Shown: positions 16,004-24,152 of the stretch, piece after piece | Position numbering within the stretch: position 1 is the stretch's first letter | Layout: each line of letters opens with the position of its first letter | Source: Jannaschia marina | Lineage (GTDB): Bacteria > Pseudomonadota > Alphaproteobacteria > Rhodobacterales > Rhodobacteraceae | Assembly (NCBI RefSeq): GCF_013404595.1 | Contig: NZ_JABVAX010000013.1 | Span: forward strand, 1-64,000 | DNA length: 64,000 nt | Direction of reading: 5' to 3' | Notes under the pieces: generated by a model | The model's input: only the letters and a program-made list of their open reading frames with translations | Database searches by the model: none | Told to the model about the DNA's origin: nothing | Program-made: the position numbers and the translations under genes

Positions 16004-16690
16004 ATGAAACGCTCCGAGATCAATACAATCCTGGCGCAGGCCGACGAGATGATGCGTCGCTTCGGGTTCGTGCTGCCGCCCTTCGCTCGCTGGAGCCCGG
16101 CGACCTTCGAGGCGAAGGCCGATCGTGCGCGCCACGTGATCGACGCGCGCTGCGGCTGGGATATCACCGACTACGGCGCGGGCGATTTCGGCCGGATGGG
16201 ACTCTTTCTCTTCACGCTGCGCAACGGTCTCCTCTCCGACCTGACGCGGGGCGGCGGCATGTGCTACGCCGAGAAGCTCCTGATCTCGCGGCAGGATCAG
16301 CTGTCGCCGATGCATACGCATGTGTTGAAGGCCGAGGATATCATCAATCGCGGCGGCGCGACGCTCGTGGTGGAATTGTTCGGCAGCGACGACGGCGGGA
16401 ATTTCGCCGAGGATCGCGGCGGGCAGGTCATGTGCGACGGCATCCTGCGGGATTTCGCGCCGGGCGAGAGGCTGGCCTTGGCACCTGGGGAGAGCGTGAC
16501 GCTGCGGCCGGGCGACTGGCACGCCTTCTGGGGCGAGGGCGGGGACGTGCTCATCGGCGAGGTCTCGACCGTGAACGACGACGAGACCGACAACATCTTC
16601 CGCGATCCCATCGGACGCTTCGCGACCATCGAGGAGGACGAGCCCCCGATGCACCTCCTCGTCAGCGACTATGCGACCTGGCTCGGCTGA
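16004..16690 (+). CDS. D-lyxose ketol-isomerase family protein (D-lyxose/D-mannose isomerase)
   Basis: 228 residues from ATG 16004 (GAGGATCAG upstream). It matches the D-lyxose isomerase cupin family (PF07385): LRNGLLSDL, YAEKLLISRQDQLSPMHTH with the metal-binding histidines, LRPGDWHAFWG, and GEVSTVNDDETDNIF. Known members interconvert D-lyxose with D-xylulose and D-mannose with D-fructose using a divalent metal. It closes the sugar operon eight bases after the ATPase gene, so it likely isomerises the monosaccharide released by the hydrolase. Confidence 0.88.
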   Translation: MKRSEINTILAQADEMMRRFGFVLPPFARWSPATFEAKADRARHVIDARCGWDITDYGAGDFGRMGLFLFTLRNGLLSDLTRGGGMCYAEKLLISRQDQLSPMHTHVLKAEDIINRGGATLVVELFGSDDGGNFAEDRGGQVMCDGILRDFAPGERLALAPGESVTLRPGDWHAFWGEGGDVLIGEVSTVNDDETDNIFRDPIGRFATIEEDEPPMHLLVSDYATWLG

Positions 16691-16866
16691 CCGTCTGAGC
16701 CGCAGCGCAGATGCTTGGGGCGCGGGCCAAACGCTCCGGGCACGAAGGTGTGTTCGAGAAATCCGGTCGATCCCCGTCGATCCCGTTCGGCGCGCGATCG
16801 CCGAGAGAACACATCCCCAAAACCGCCCGCTGACCGTAGCAGCGGCAGGTAACGTATGCCTGAACG

Positions 16867-19431
16867 TCAGTCGCGCTCCATCGCGCGCGCGGCCTCGCGC
16901 ATGAGGCTCTCGGCGGTGAAGGGTTTCTTGACGACGGGGGCCTCGGGGTAGCTTTCGAGGACCGAGGCGACATCGCCGTAGCCGGTCGCGAGAACGAAGG
17001 GGACGCCTTTCGACCGCAGGTGCTCGGCGACGGGCAGGGAGGTATGCCCCCCGAGGTTGACGTCGAGCACCGCGAAGGTGACCTCCACCTCCTCGAGGAG
17101 CCGCAGCGCCTCCTCCGCCGAGGCCGCCAGGCGGACATCCTCCGCGCCGGCGTCCGCCAGGATGTCCGAGGCGTCGAGCCCGATCACCATGTTGTCCTCG
17201 AGGACGAGGACGTTCCCCGAAAGCTGCGCCACCGGTGCGTCGTCCGCCTGGGCGGGGGCGGTGTCCGTCTCCGTGTCCTCATCGGCCGCCGAGACGAAGC
17301 GCGCGGGCACGAGGATATCCGCCTCGAAGCCGCTGACCTTGAAGCGCGTCTCGATCTTGCCCTTGAGCTCGAAGGGGATCGTCCGCTCGATGATGGTCGT
17401 GCCGAAACCGCGCCGCTTCGGGGCCTGCACGGGCGGTCCGCCGCGCTCGGTCCAGCCGATGGCCAGTGTGCCGTCCTCTTCGATCCGCAGGTCGATGAGA
17501 ACCTGGCCCGTCGGCTCGGAGAGGGCTCCGTACTTCGCGGAATTCGTGACCAGTTCGTGGACCACGAGCGTGAGCGTCGAGAAGGCCTCGGGCACGAGGA
17601 GCGGGGCATCGCCGGTGATCTCGACACGTCCCGTGGGCGTCCCGGCATAGGCGTCGGCCTCGAGCCTGATGAGGTCGCGCAAGGAGCAGGCGGACCAGTC
17701 CGTCGATGTCAGCTGGTCGTGCGCGCGTGCAAGGGCCTGGATCCGTCCGTCGAGGACGGAGGTATAGCTCGCCACGTCAGACGCGCCGTCCTTGCTCTGG
17801 GACACGAGGCCCTGGATCAGGTTCAGGATATTGCGGACACGGTGGTTCAGTTCAGCGATCAGCACTTCCTGCTTTTCGGCGGCGGTCTGGCGTTCGAGGT
17901 TCGCTTCGTCGGCGAGCTTCAGGACGATCTCGATCAGTGACACGCGCAGCGCCTCCGCCGCGCGCCTCTCGCGGTCGCTCCAGGGTTCGGACGTGCCGCG
18001 CACGACCTCGTTCCAGGCGTCGAAACTCTTGCGCGGGGTCAGGCGGATGCCGTTCGGTCCGACCTCGACCGGCTTTTCCGGATTACCCGCCCACCGCACG
18101 GAGCGCGCGATCTCCTTGCGGAAGAAGATGATGTAGTCCCGCGGCGTCCGGGAAATCGGAACCGCCAGAAGTCCGGCCGCGCGATCGCCGAAGGTCTCGG
18201 CCGCGGGATAGCGGGCGAGGATGTTGTTGGTCGCATAGACCGTTCCCGTCGGTGCGGTGTTGAGGAAACGGGCCAGCCCCCTGAATTCCTCCCCGGTCGG
18301 CGTCGCGCCCCGCATCCGGATCTTGCCGCCGGAATACACGGCGACCCCGTCGCTGCGCACGATCTGTCCGAGTTCCTCGGCGATGGTGTCGAAGCTGTCG
18401 ACGAGGTCGCCGCCCGAGGACAGCCGGACCATCAGCCGGTCGTGCAGCTCCCGCGCGGCGATCTCGTCCGCGTGGGCACGTGCCTCGATCAGACCCGACA
18501 GCTCGTAGGAGAAGAATTGCGCGAAGAGTTCGATCGCCGTGCGCCGCTCGTAGTCGATGTAATGGGCGCTGCGGTGGTGGCAGGCGAAGAGCCCCCAGAG
18601 CGCGCCATCCTTGATGATCGAGACCGACATGGAGGCCGCGACGCCCATGTTGCGCAGATACTCGAGATGAATGAGCGACACCGCCCGCGTCACGGCCAGC
18701 GACAGATCCAGCGGCTCGCCGCTCGCGCTCTCGGCCGGCAGAATCGGCGCAACCGGGGCATTGACGTCGGCGATGAGCCGCAGCGGGCTGCGCAGGTAGA
18801 GCGCCCGCGCCTGCTGGGGGATGTCGCTCGCCGGGTAGCGGAGCCCGAGGTAAGGCTCCATTCCCGTCGAGCAGGTCTCGGCGATCACCTCTCCCGAACC
18901 GTCGTCGGCGAAGCGATAGACCATGACCCGGTCGAACCCCGACAGCGCCTTCAGGCCCCGCGCCGCCTCCCGCGCGGCTTCGAGGATGGTCTCGCCCCGG
19001 CGCACCCGGGCGATCAGCGGTTGCACCATCGACAGGTCGTCGCGGCCGCGGGGTTCGGCCTTCGGTTCGAATTCGAAGACGAAGGAGGAGCCGGAGATAT
19101 GGATCGAGATGTCGAAGAGCGTCCCGGTCTTGAGCACGTCATAGCCGAAGAGCCGCGCCACCCCGCTGCCCGATGCGCTGATCTGCAGTTTGGTGCGCAG
19201 GTCGTGGACGGTCTGTTCCGGCAGAAGGTCGGGCATCCGCCGGCCGATGGCGGCCTCGGGATCGAAGCCGAGCAGTGTCTCGCAGTTCGACGAGACGTGG
19301 TTGACCATGAGATCCGCGGAGGTCGAGATCAGGCAGCCGTACCCCTGGACGTTGCCGAGGATGTGGATCGGCTCGCGGTCGCAATTCGTCAGATCGACCT
19401 TGGTATCGGCGGGAAGGGGACGTTGGGTCAT
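16867..19431 (-). CDS. bphP: bacteriophytochrome histidine kinase with C-terminal receiver
   Basis: 854 residues from ATG 19431. An N-terminal PAS domain has the biliverdin-attachment Cys17 in LTNCDREPIH. GAF carries YPASDIPQQAR and IHLEYLRNMGV with the chromophore-contacting Asp and His; PHY follows to about residue 500. An HWE/HisKA2 kinase has phospho-acceptor His530 in AELNHRVRN. The C-terminal receiver has Asp790 in VLDVNLG and the late KKPF lysine. It is a red/far-red sensing hybrid kinase. The usual PHG after the chromophore Cys region reads GYG here. It overlaps bphO by four bases (ATGA), so chromophore supply and apoprotein are coupled. No separate output regulator is adjacent. Confidence 0.95.
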   Translation of the reverse strand: MTQRPLPADTKVDLTNCDREPIHILGNVQGYGCLISTSADLMVNHVSSNCETLLGFDPEAAIGRRMPDLLPEQTVHDLRTKLQISASGSGVARLFGYDVLKTGTLFDISIHISGSSFVFEFEPKAEPRGRDDLSMVQPLIARVRRGETILEAAREAARGLKALSGFDRVMVYRFADDGSGEVIAETCSTGMEPYLGLRYPASDIPQQARALYLRSPLRLIADVNAPVAPILPAESASGEPLDLSLAVTRAVSLIHLEYLRNMGVAASMSVSIIKDGALWGLFACHHRSAHYIDYERRTAIELFAQFFSYELSGLIEARAHADEIAARELHDRLMVRLSSGGDLVDSFDTIAEELGQIVRSDGVAVYSGGKIRMRGATPTGEEFRGLARFLNTAPTGTVYATNNILARYPAAETFGDRAAGLLAVPISRTPRDYIIFFRKEIARSVRWAGNPEKPVEVGPNGIRLTPRKSFDAWNEVVRGTSEPWSDRERRAAEALRVSLIEIVLKLADEANLERQTAAEKQEVLIAELNHRVRNILNLIQGLVSQSKDGASDVASYTSVLDGRIQALARAHDQLTSTDWSACSLRDLIRLEADAYAGTPTGRVEITGDAPLLVPEAFSTLTLVVHELVTNSAKYGALSEPTGQVLIDLRIEEDGTLAIGWTERGGPPVQAPKRRGFGTTIIERTIPFELKGKIETRFKVSGFEADILVPARFVSAADEDTETDTAPAQADDAPVAQLSGNVLVLEDNMVIGLDASDILADAGAEDVRLAASAEEALRLLEEVEVTFAVLDVNLGGHTSLPVAEHLRSKGVPFVLATGYGDVASVLESYPEAPVVKKPFTAESLMREAARAMERD

Positions 19432-19997
19432 GGGGCCGGCGCGGCCTCCCTTGTGGCTTGGGCGTCGATGGCCTTGACCGCCCGGTGGAAGAGATCGAAG
19501 AGCCGTTTGGTGTCGTGGACCAGGGTCTCCGCCTCTGCGCTGTCCACCGGTACGGCGGAGAGCGCGGCACAGACCGTCCGCCAGCGTCCCGATTCGCTGG
19601 GGGCGGTGAAATAGTTGCGGGCCCGGGCGACCGCGGGGTCGCGTGTCTCGGCCCAGCGGCGCGCCAGCAGGCGCGTGCCCATCCGCGATCCCTCGAGGAC
19701 GTAGTCGAGCGCGAGCGGCCCGAGCGGCCCGGGCGGCGGAAGGCACAGATGCGACCGGGCAGCACCAAGAACCGCGAGATCGGCGCGCAGGGCGCGGCGC
19801 GTTCGGGCGAGGAGACGGTCGGCGGAGGTGCCGCGTTCCGCACAGGTTTGCATGGCATCGAAACACGCCAGATGGATCTGCAGGAAACGCGACAGGTCCG
19901 GCCGCACGGCCGGATCCAGAGGGGAAAGCAGGGCATCGACCCGGTCGTGGTCGACGCGCGTTCTGGCTCTCAAAGCCTTTCGAAAGTCACGGTCCAA
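19428..19997 (-). CDS. bphO: biliverdin-producing heme oxygenase
   Basis: 189 residues with the heme oxygenase helix start (RKALRARTRVDHDRVDALLS), where His17 is the expected proximal heme ligand, and a distal helix with ALDYVLEGSRMGTRLL. The enzyme opens heme to biliverdin, the chromophore of the phytochrome encoded directly downstream. Its stop overlaps the bphP start. The upstream 341-base gap to the divergent TRAP gene must hold its promoter. Confidence 0.9.
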   Translation of the reverse strand: MDRDFRKALRARTRVDHDRVDALLSPLDPAVRPDLSRFLQIHLACFDAMQTCAERGTSADRLLARTRRALRADLAVLGAARSHLCLPPPGPLGPLALDYVLEGSRMGTRLLARRWAETRDPAVARARNYFTAPSESGRWRTVCAALSAVPVDSAEAETLVHDTKRLFDLFHRAVKAIDAQATREAAPAP

Positions 19998-20285
19998 CGC
20001 AAGAAACTCGTCTTTAACGTGAGTGGTGAAACGACCCGTGTCAGGGTCGACCTGTTTGCAGTGAGCCTGATGCTACATGTTTTCGAAATTCATTCAACGG
20101 GATGTGCCGGGGCGCCGGGTATTTTCCCGACGTCAGGCCGCCAGGTCGGGCGCGACTCAAGTCAATCCCGATTCGCGCAATTGGTGTTGCCGGCACGGTT
20201 TTCCTCCACTTTGCAAAGACGCCCTCCGTGCGAAACCGCGCGAAGGGCGCGCGCATGGGTTGCGCGACTCGGCGGAGGTCCGTAC
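19998..20285. other. divergent intergenic region between bphO and the TRAP operon
   Basis: This holds no convincing gene; the open frames here are short and lack motifs. The right end leads into the IclR-like operator at 20286-20322. I could not identify a clear promoter for bphO, and no RNA gene is apparent. Confidence 0.4.
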
Positions 20286-20322
20286 ATTCCATTTATCAGA
20301 ATGTAGTTCTGCATAGTGGAAT
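20286..20322. promoter_or_regulatory. IclR-type operator of the TRAP/beta-oxidation cluster
   Basis: The 37-base element begins ATTCCATTTATCAGAA and ends TTCTGCATAGTGGAAT. The outer arms ATTCCA/TGGAAT and inner CAGAA/TTCTG match as inverted repeats. IclR regulators typically bind TGGAA/TTCCA-type palindromes, and an IclR gene is the fourth gene downstream. It lies 17 bases upstream of the dctP start and would cover the promoter. Confidence 0.55.
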
Positions 20323-20338
20323 TAAGGGAGGAAAGACC

Positions 20339-21397
20339 ATGGTATCCGGAGGTTTCAAGCGGATGATGCTGACATCTGCCGCGCTTTGCCTTGCGACGGC
20401 AGGGGCGGCGATCGCCGAGACGCGGTTGATCCTGGGGGAGGCAGGGCCGAACCGCGGGGCGCGCGCCGCCTCGCTGCAGCATTTCGTCGACGAGGTGACG
20501 GCGCGCACCGACGGGGAGGTCGTCATCGACGTTCAGTGGGGCGGGGCGCTCTTCAAGGCGAACGCGGCCGTGGGCTCCATCGCCGACGGTGTCGCCGATC
20601 TCGGCACGATCATCTCGGTCTACTTCCCGCAGGAGATGGTGGGTTACGGCATCGCCGACCTGCCCGTTCTGAACTCGGACGCCTGGGTGGGCATGCGCGC
20701 GACCGACGAGCTGATGCGCAACTCGGAAGCCATCCAGGCCAGCCTCGCCGATCAGAACCTCGTCTACCTGGGCACCTTCACGACCTCCGCGGTCAACATC
20801 GGCTGCAAGGATGCCGCGATCCGCTCGGTCGAGGACATCGAGGGCCTGAAGGTGCGTGGCGTCGGGGCCTATGGCGACACGTTCCGCGACTTCGGGGCGA
20901 ACATGGTGCCGATGTCGATCTATGATGCCTACCAGGGCCTCGACACCGGGCTCCTCGACTGCTCGCAGGGCTATTCCTATGCCGTCGGCGCGCTCAAGCA
21001 GGAAGAGGTGATGACCTCCTACACGCTCCTCAACTGGGGACAGGTCGGCGCGCTCGGCATCTTCATCAACAAGGACGTCTACGACGGTCTTTTGCCCGAG
21101 GTGCAGACCGCGATGGGCGAGGCCGGCGTCGCCATGGCCGACAAGCTGGGCGAACTCATCACCGCCGACAACGAGGCGGCCATCGAGAAGATGCGGGAAG
21201 CCGGTGTCGAGATCATCGAGCTCGACGAAGCCGAACGCGATCAACTGGTGGAGAAGGGCGCGGCCTACGTCGAAGCCTGGGCCGAACGTGCGGGTGGCGT
21301 CGGTCTCGACGGGGCGGCGCTCCTCGAGGAATACGACGCGCTGATCGCCAAATACACCGCCGAGCGGGACGAGCAGGGCTACCCCTGGACCCGCTGA
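20339..21397 (+). CDS. dctP: TRAP transporter substrate-binding protein
   Basis: 352 residues from ATG 20339 (GGGAGGAAAGACC upstream). A Sec signal peptide ends near residue 26 (ATAGAAIAE). The body is a DctP-family fold (LQHFVDEVTARTDGEV, GGALF, GVADLGTI, GLKVRGVGAYGDTF with the ligand-binding arginine region). It would bind a carboxylate in the periplasm. First gene of a 14 kb co-directional cluster for dicarboxylate-like acyl-CoA degradation, which hints at its ligand. Confidence 0.93.
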   Translation: MVSGGFKRMMLTSAALCLATAGAAIAETRLILGEAGPNRGARAASLQHFVDEVTARTDGEVVIDVQWGGALFKANAAVGSIADGVADLGTIISVYFPQEMVGYGIADLPVLNSDAWVGMRATDELMRNSEAIQASLADQNLVYLGTFTTSAVNIGCKDAAIRSVEDIEGLKVRGVGAYGDTFRDFGANMVPMSIYDAYQGLDTGLLDCSQGYSYAVGALKQEEVMTSYTLLNWGQVGALGIFINKDVYDGLLPEVQTAMGEAGVAMADKLGELITADNEAAIEKMREAGVEIIELDEAERDQLVEKGAAYVEAWAERAGGVGLDGAALLEEYDALIAKYTAERDEQGYPWTR

Positions 21398-21459
21398 TCG
21401 CCTGAAACCGTGACGGCGCGCGGCCCGAAACGCCGCGCGCCACGACAGCCGAGGCCCCC

Positions 21460-21987
21460 ATGCTCCAGCGTATCGAACGCCTCCTCCTCGACCTCGCGGC
21501 CTTTGCCGTGGCGGGCCTGTGCCTCCTGATCACGGTCAGCGTCCTGCTGCGTGCGACGGTCAACTCCGGCATCCCCGACACGATCGTGATGGTGGCCGAG
21601 TTGATGGTCGCGGCCATCGTCCTGCCGCTCGCCGCCGCGACGACGGCGCGCGCCCATATCGTGGTCGAGTTCCTTTCCAAGATGCTCGCCCCCCGCACGC
21701 AGGACTGGCTCATCCTCTTCGGCAGCATCGTCGGCCTTCTGGCGCTCGCCCCCCTGATCTACGCGGGCTGGAACGAGGTGTCGAAGACCGTGGGCTCCGG
21801 CTCCTTCTACTTTGGGGAGTTGAGCCTGCCGAAATGGCCCGGCCGCGTCATCTTCCTCGTCGGGCTCTCCTTCTGCTGGCTGCGCCTTCTGCTGATGGCT
21901 CTCGGGGATCTGCGCACCATCCGGACGGGCGGGCACATCGACGCCTCGGGCGGCAAGACCACCGATCTCATGGCGGAGCAGGACTGA
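21460..21987 (+). CDS. dctQ: TRAP transporter small permease
   Basis: 175 residues with four predicted membrane helices (FAVAGLCLLITVSVLLRA, LMVAAIVLPLAAATTARAH, ILFGSIVGLLALAPLIYAG, VIFLVGLSFCWLRLLLMAL) and the ARAHIVVEF segment typical of DctQ. It forms the membrane complex with the large permease. Its stop TGA overlaps the start of dctM (TGATG). Confidence 0.93.
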   Translation: MLQRIERLLLDLAAFAVAGLCLLITVSVLLRATVNSGIPDTIVMVAELMVAAIVLPLAAATTARAHIVVEFLSKMLAPRTQDWLILFGSIVGLLALAPLIYAGWNEVSKTVGSGSFYFGELSLPKWPGRVIFLVGLSFCWLRLLLMALGDLRTIRTGGHIDASGGKTTDLMAEQD

Positions 21988-23324
21988 TGGACGGAACTCT
22001 CGTCGGCCTCGTCGCCTTCGCCAGCGTGATCGGCCTCCTGGCGATCCGGGTGCCCATCGCCTTTGCGCTGGCCCTCGTCGCCGCCGTCGGCAGCTTCGTG
22101 ATGTTCGCCTTCCGCACGGGCGACTTCACGCCCCTGCGCGCGATCCGGCCGACCACGTCGATGGTGTTCTCGAATTCCTTCGACCTGATCCATTCCTACG
22201 ACCTCTCGATGATCCCGCTCTTCGTGGCGCTCGGCCACATCGCCTATCGCGCCGAGATCACGACCAAGATCTACCACGCCGCCCGCGTCTGGCTGGCCAG
22301 CGTGCCGGGCGGGGTCGCCATGGCCTCGGTCGTCGGCTGCGGCGGGTTCTCGGCGATAACCGGATCCTCCATCGCCTGCGCCTCGACGATGGGGCGCATC
22401 TGCTCGCCCGAGATGCTGCGGATGGGCTACGACAAGCGGCTTGCGACGGCTTCGGTCGCGGCGGGCGGCACGCTCGGCTCGCTCATCCCGCCGTCGGTTC
22501 TCTTCATCATTTACGGCATCTTCACCGAGACCTCGATCTCCGCGCTCTTCCTTGCCGGTATCCTGCCGGGCCTGATCTCGCTTCTGGGGTTCGTCCTCGT
22601 CATCTGGATCTGGGTCTGGCGTGACCCCTCGGCGGCCCCGGCCTTCGACGAGACGATCACCGGCCGCGACCGCGCGCGCGCCGCCTTCGACGCCTGGCCG
22701 GCGGTCGCGCTCTTCGTGATCATCGTGGGGGGTATCTACGGGGGCATCTTCACCGCGACCGAAGCGGCGGCGATCTGCGTCTCGGCCGCCGTCCTGATCG
22801 GATTCGCGCAACGCAAGCTCACCCTTGCCGGCCTCTGGGAGAGCCTGCGCGAGACCTGCGTGCAGACCGCCAGCATCTTCCTCATCGCGGCGGCGGCCAA
22901 GATCTTCGTCGCCTTCATCGCGCTCACGGGCGTGGCTCCCGCCATCGTCGGCGCGGTCACGGATGCACAGCTGTCGCCGGTAATCCTCCTCCTTGCCATC
23001 GCGCTCATCTACCTGCTCCTCGGCATGTTCCTCGACCCGATCGGCATCATGGTCCTGACGCTGCCGCTGATGATCCCGCTCGTGGAGGGCTACGGCTTCG
23101 ACCTGATCTGGTTCGGCGTCGTCGTCATCAAGCTGCTCGAGATCGGGCTCATCACGCCGCCCGTCGGCCTCAACGTCTTCGTCATCGCCAACGTCGTCGG
23201 CCGTGACGTGCCGATCGACCGCATCTTCGCGGGTATCCTGCGCTTCCTCTCGGTCGACGTGATCGTGCTGGGCCTCATCATGGCCTTCCCGATCATCTCG
23301 CTGCTCATTCCGGGGAGCATGTGA
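21987..23324 (+). CDS. dctM: TRAP transporter large permease
   Basis: 445 residues, about twelve hydrophobic segments, DctM family. Typical motifs are PLFVALGHIAYRAEI, GGFSAITGSSIACASTMGRI, AGGTLGSLIPPSVLFIIYGI and FLDPIGIMVLTLPLMIPL. It is the ion-coupled translocation subunit. The start overlaps dctQ by one base and the end overlaps the IclR gene start, indicating tight co-translation. Confidence 0.95.
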   Translation: MDGTLVGLVAFASVIGLLAIRVPIAFALALVAAVGSFVMFAFRTGDFTPLRAIRPTTSMVFSNSFDLIHSYDLSMIPLFVALGHIAYRAEITTKIYHAARVWLASVPGGVAMASVVGCGGFSAITGSSIACASTMGRICSPEMLRMGYDKRLATASVAAGGTLGSLIPPSVLFIIYGIFTETSISALFLAGILPGLISLLGFVLVIWIWVWRDPSAAPAFDETITGRDRARAAFDAWPAVALFVIIVGGIYGGIFTATEAAAICVSAAVLIGFAQRKLTLAGLWESLRETCVQTASIFLIAAAAKIFVAFIALTGVAPAIVGAVTDAQLSPVILLLAIALIYLLLGMFLDPIGIMVLTLPLMIPLVEGYGFDLIWFGVVVIKLLEIGLITPPVGLNVFVIANVVGRDVPIDRIFAGILRFLSVDVIVLGLIMAFPIISLLIPGSM

Positions 23325-24142
23325 TGGGCGAGACACGACAGATCGACACCACCGACCGCCGCTTCGCGACAACCCTCGCGCGGGGCCTGAGCGTGCTGCG
23401 CGCCTTCCGGCCCTCCGACGACGGCCTCAGCAACGCGGAGATTTCCGAGCGGACGGGGCTGCCGAAGTCCACCGTATCGCGGCTCACCTTCACGCTGCAG
23501 TCGCTGGGATACCTCACCCACGCACGCCACCATGACCGCTATCGCCCCGGTCCCGCGCTGCTCGTGCTCGGCAACACGGCGGCCAGCACGATCAGCTTCA
23601 TCGACATGGCCGGCCCCCTGATGCAGCGGCTCGCCGACGAGACCGGGACGCTCTCGCTCCTTCTGGTCCGCGACGGTGCGAAGATGCTCGTGGTCAAGAC
23701 CTGGCGCCCCCGTGCCGTGGCCTCGCTCTGGCTCGAGGTCGGACACCGGCTGCCGTTCAACGGCTCGTCCTCGGGGCAGACGCTGCTCGCGGCGCTCTCG
23801 CCCCCGGCCTTCGCCCGGGTCGTCGAGGAGGCCGGGGAGGACCGCGGCCTCACCCCCGCCCGCGCCGAGGAGATCCGCCGCGAGACCGGCGGGCAGCTCT
23901 TTGCGCAGGGGTTCGCCATCGCCGACCCCGCGCACTATTTCGCAAGCCAGATCCACGCCGTCGCAACCCCGTTCCACCCGCGCGACCTGTCGGAGCCGGT
24001 GATCTTCACCTGCGGTGCCATGCCCGAGATGCTGACCGTCGCGCGGATGCAGGAGGAGGTCGGGCCGCGCCTGCGGGCGACCGTCGCCGAACTCGAACGG
24101 ATCATGGGGCAGGGCTCCGGTGGCCCGCGCGGCGACCTCTAG
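23324..24142 (+). CDS. IclR-family transcriptional regulator
   Basis: 272 residues from ATG 23324; GTG at 23321 is possible in frame. N-terminal winged helix: LARGLSVLRAFRPSDDGLSNAEISERTGLPKSTVSRLTFTL, then an IclR effector domain (LLLVRDGAKMLVV, GHRLPFNGSSSGQ with the position usually occupied by small carboxylate ligands). It lies inside the cluster, sharing the last base of dctM, and is the obvious candidate to bind the palindrome at 20286. The ligand is probably the imported acid or a CoA-free intermediate. Confidence 0.93.
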   Translation: MGETRQIDTTDRRFATTLARGLSVLRAFRPSDDGLSNAEISERTGLPKSTVSRLTFTLQSLGYLTHARHHDRYRPGPALLVLGNTAASTISFIDMAGPLMQRLADETGTLSLLLVRDGAKMLVVKTWRPRAVASLWLEVGHRLPFNGSSSGQTLLAALSPPAFARVVEEAGEDRGLTPARAEEIRRETGGQLFAQGFAIADPAHYFASQIHAVATPFHPRDLSEPVIFTCGAMPEMLTVARMQEEVGPRLRATVAELERIMGQGSGGPRGDL

Positions 24143-24152
24143 GGAGAATTCG

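Noticed and set aside
21807..23372. 521-codon minus-strand open frame rich in Asp, Glu and Arg
   Set aside because: Antisense to dctM; the composition is what membrane-protein genes give on the opposite strand.
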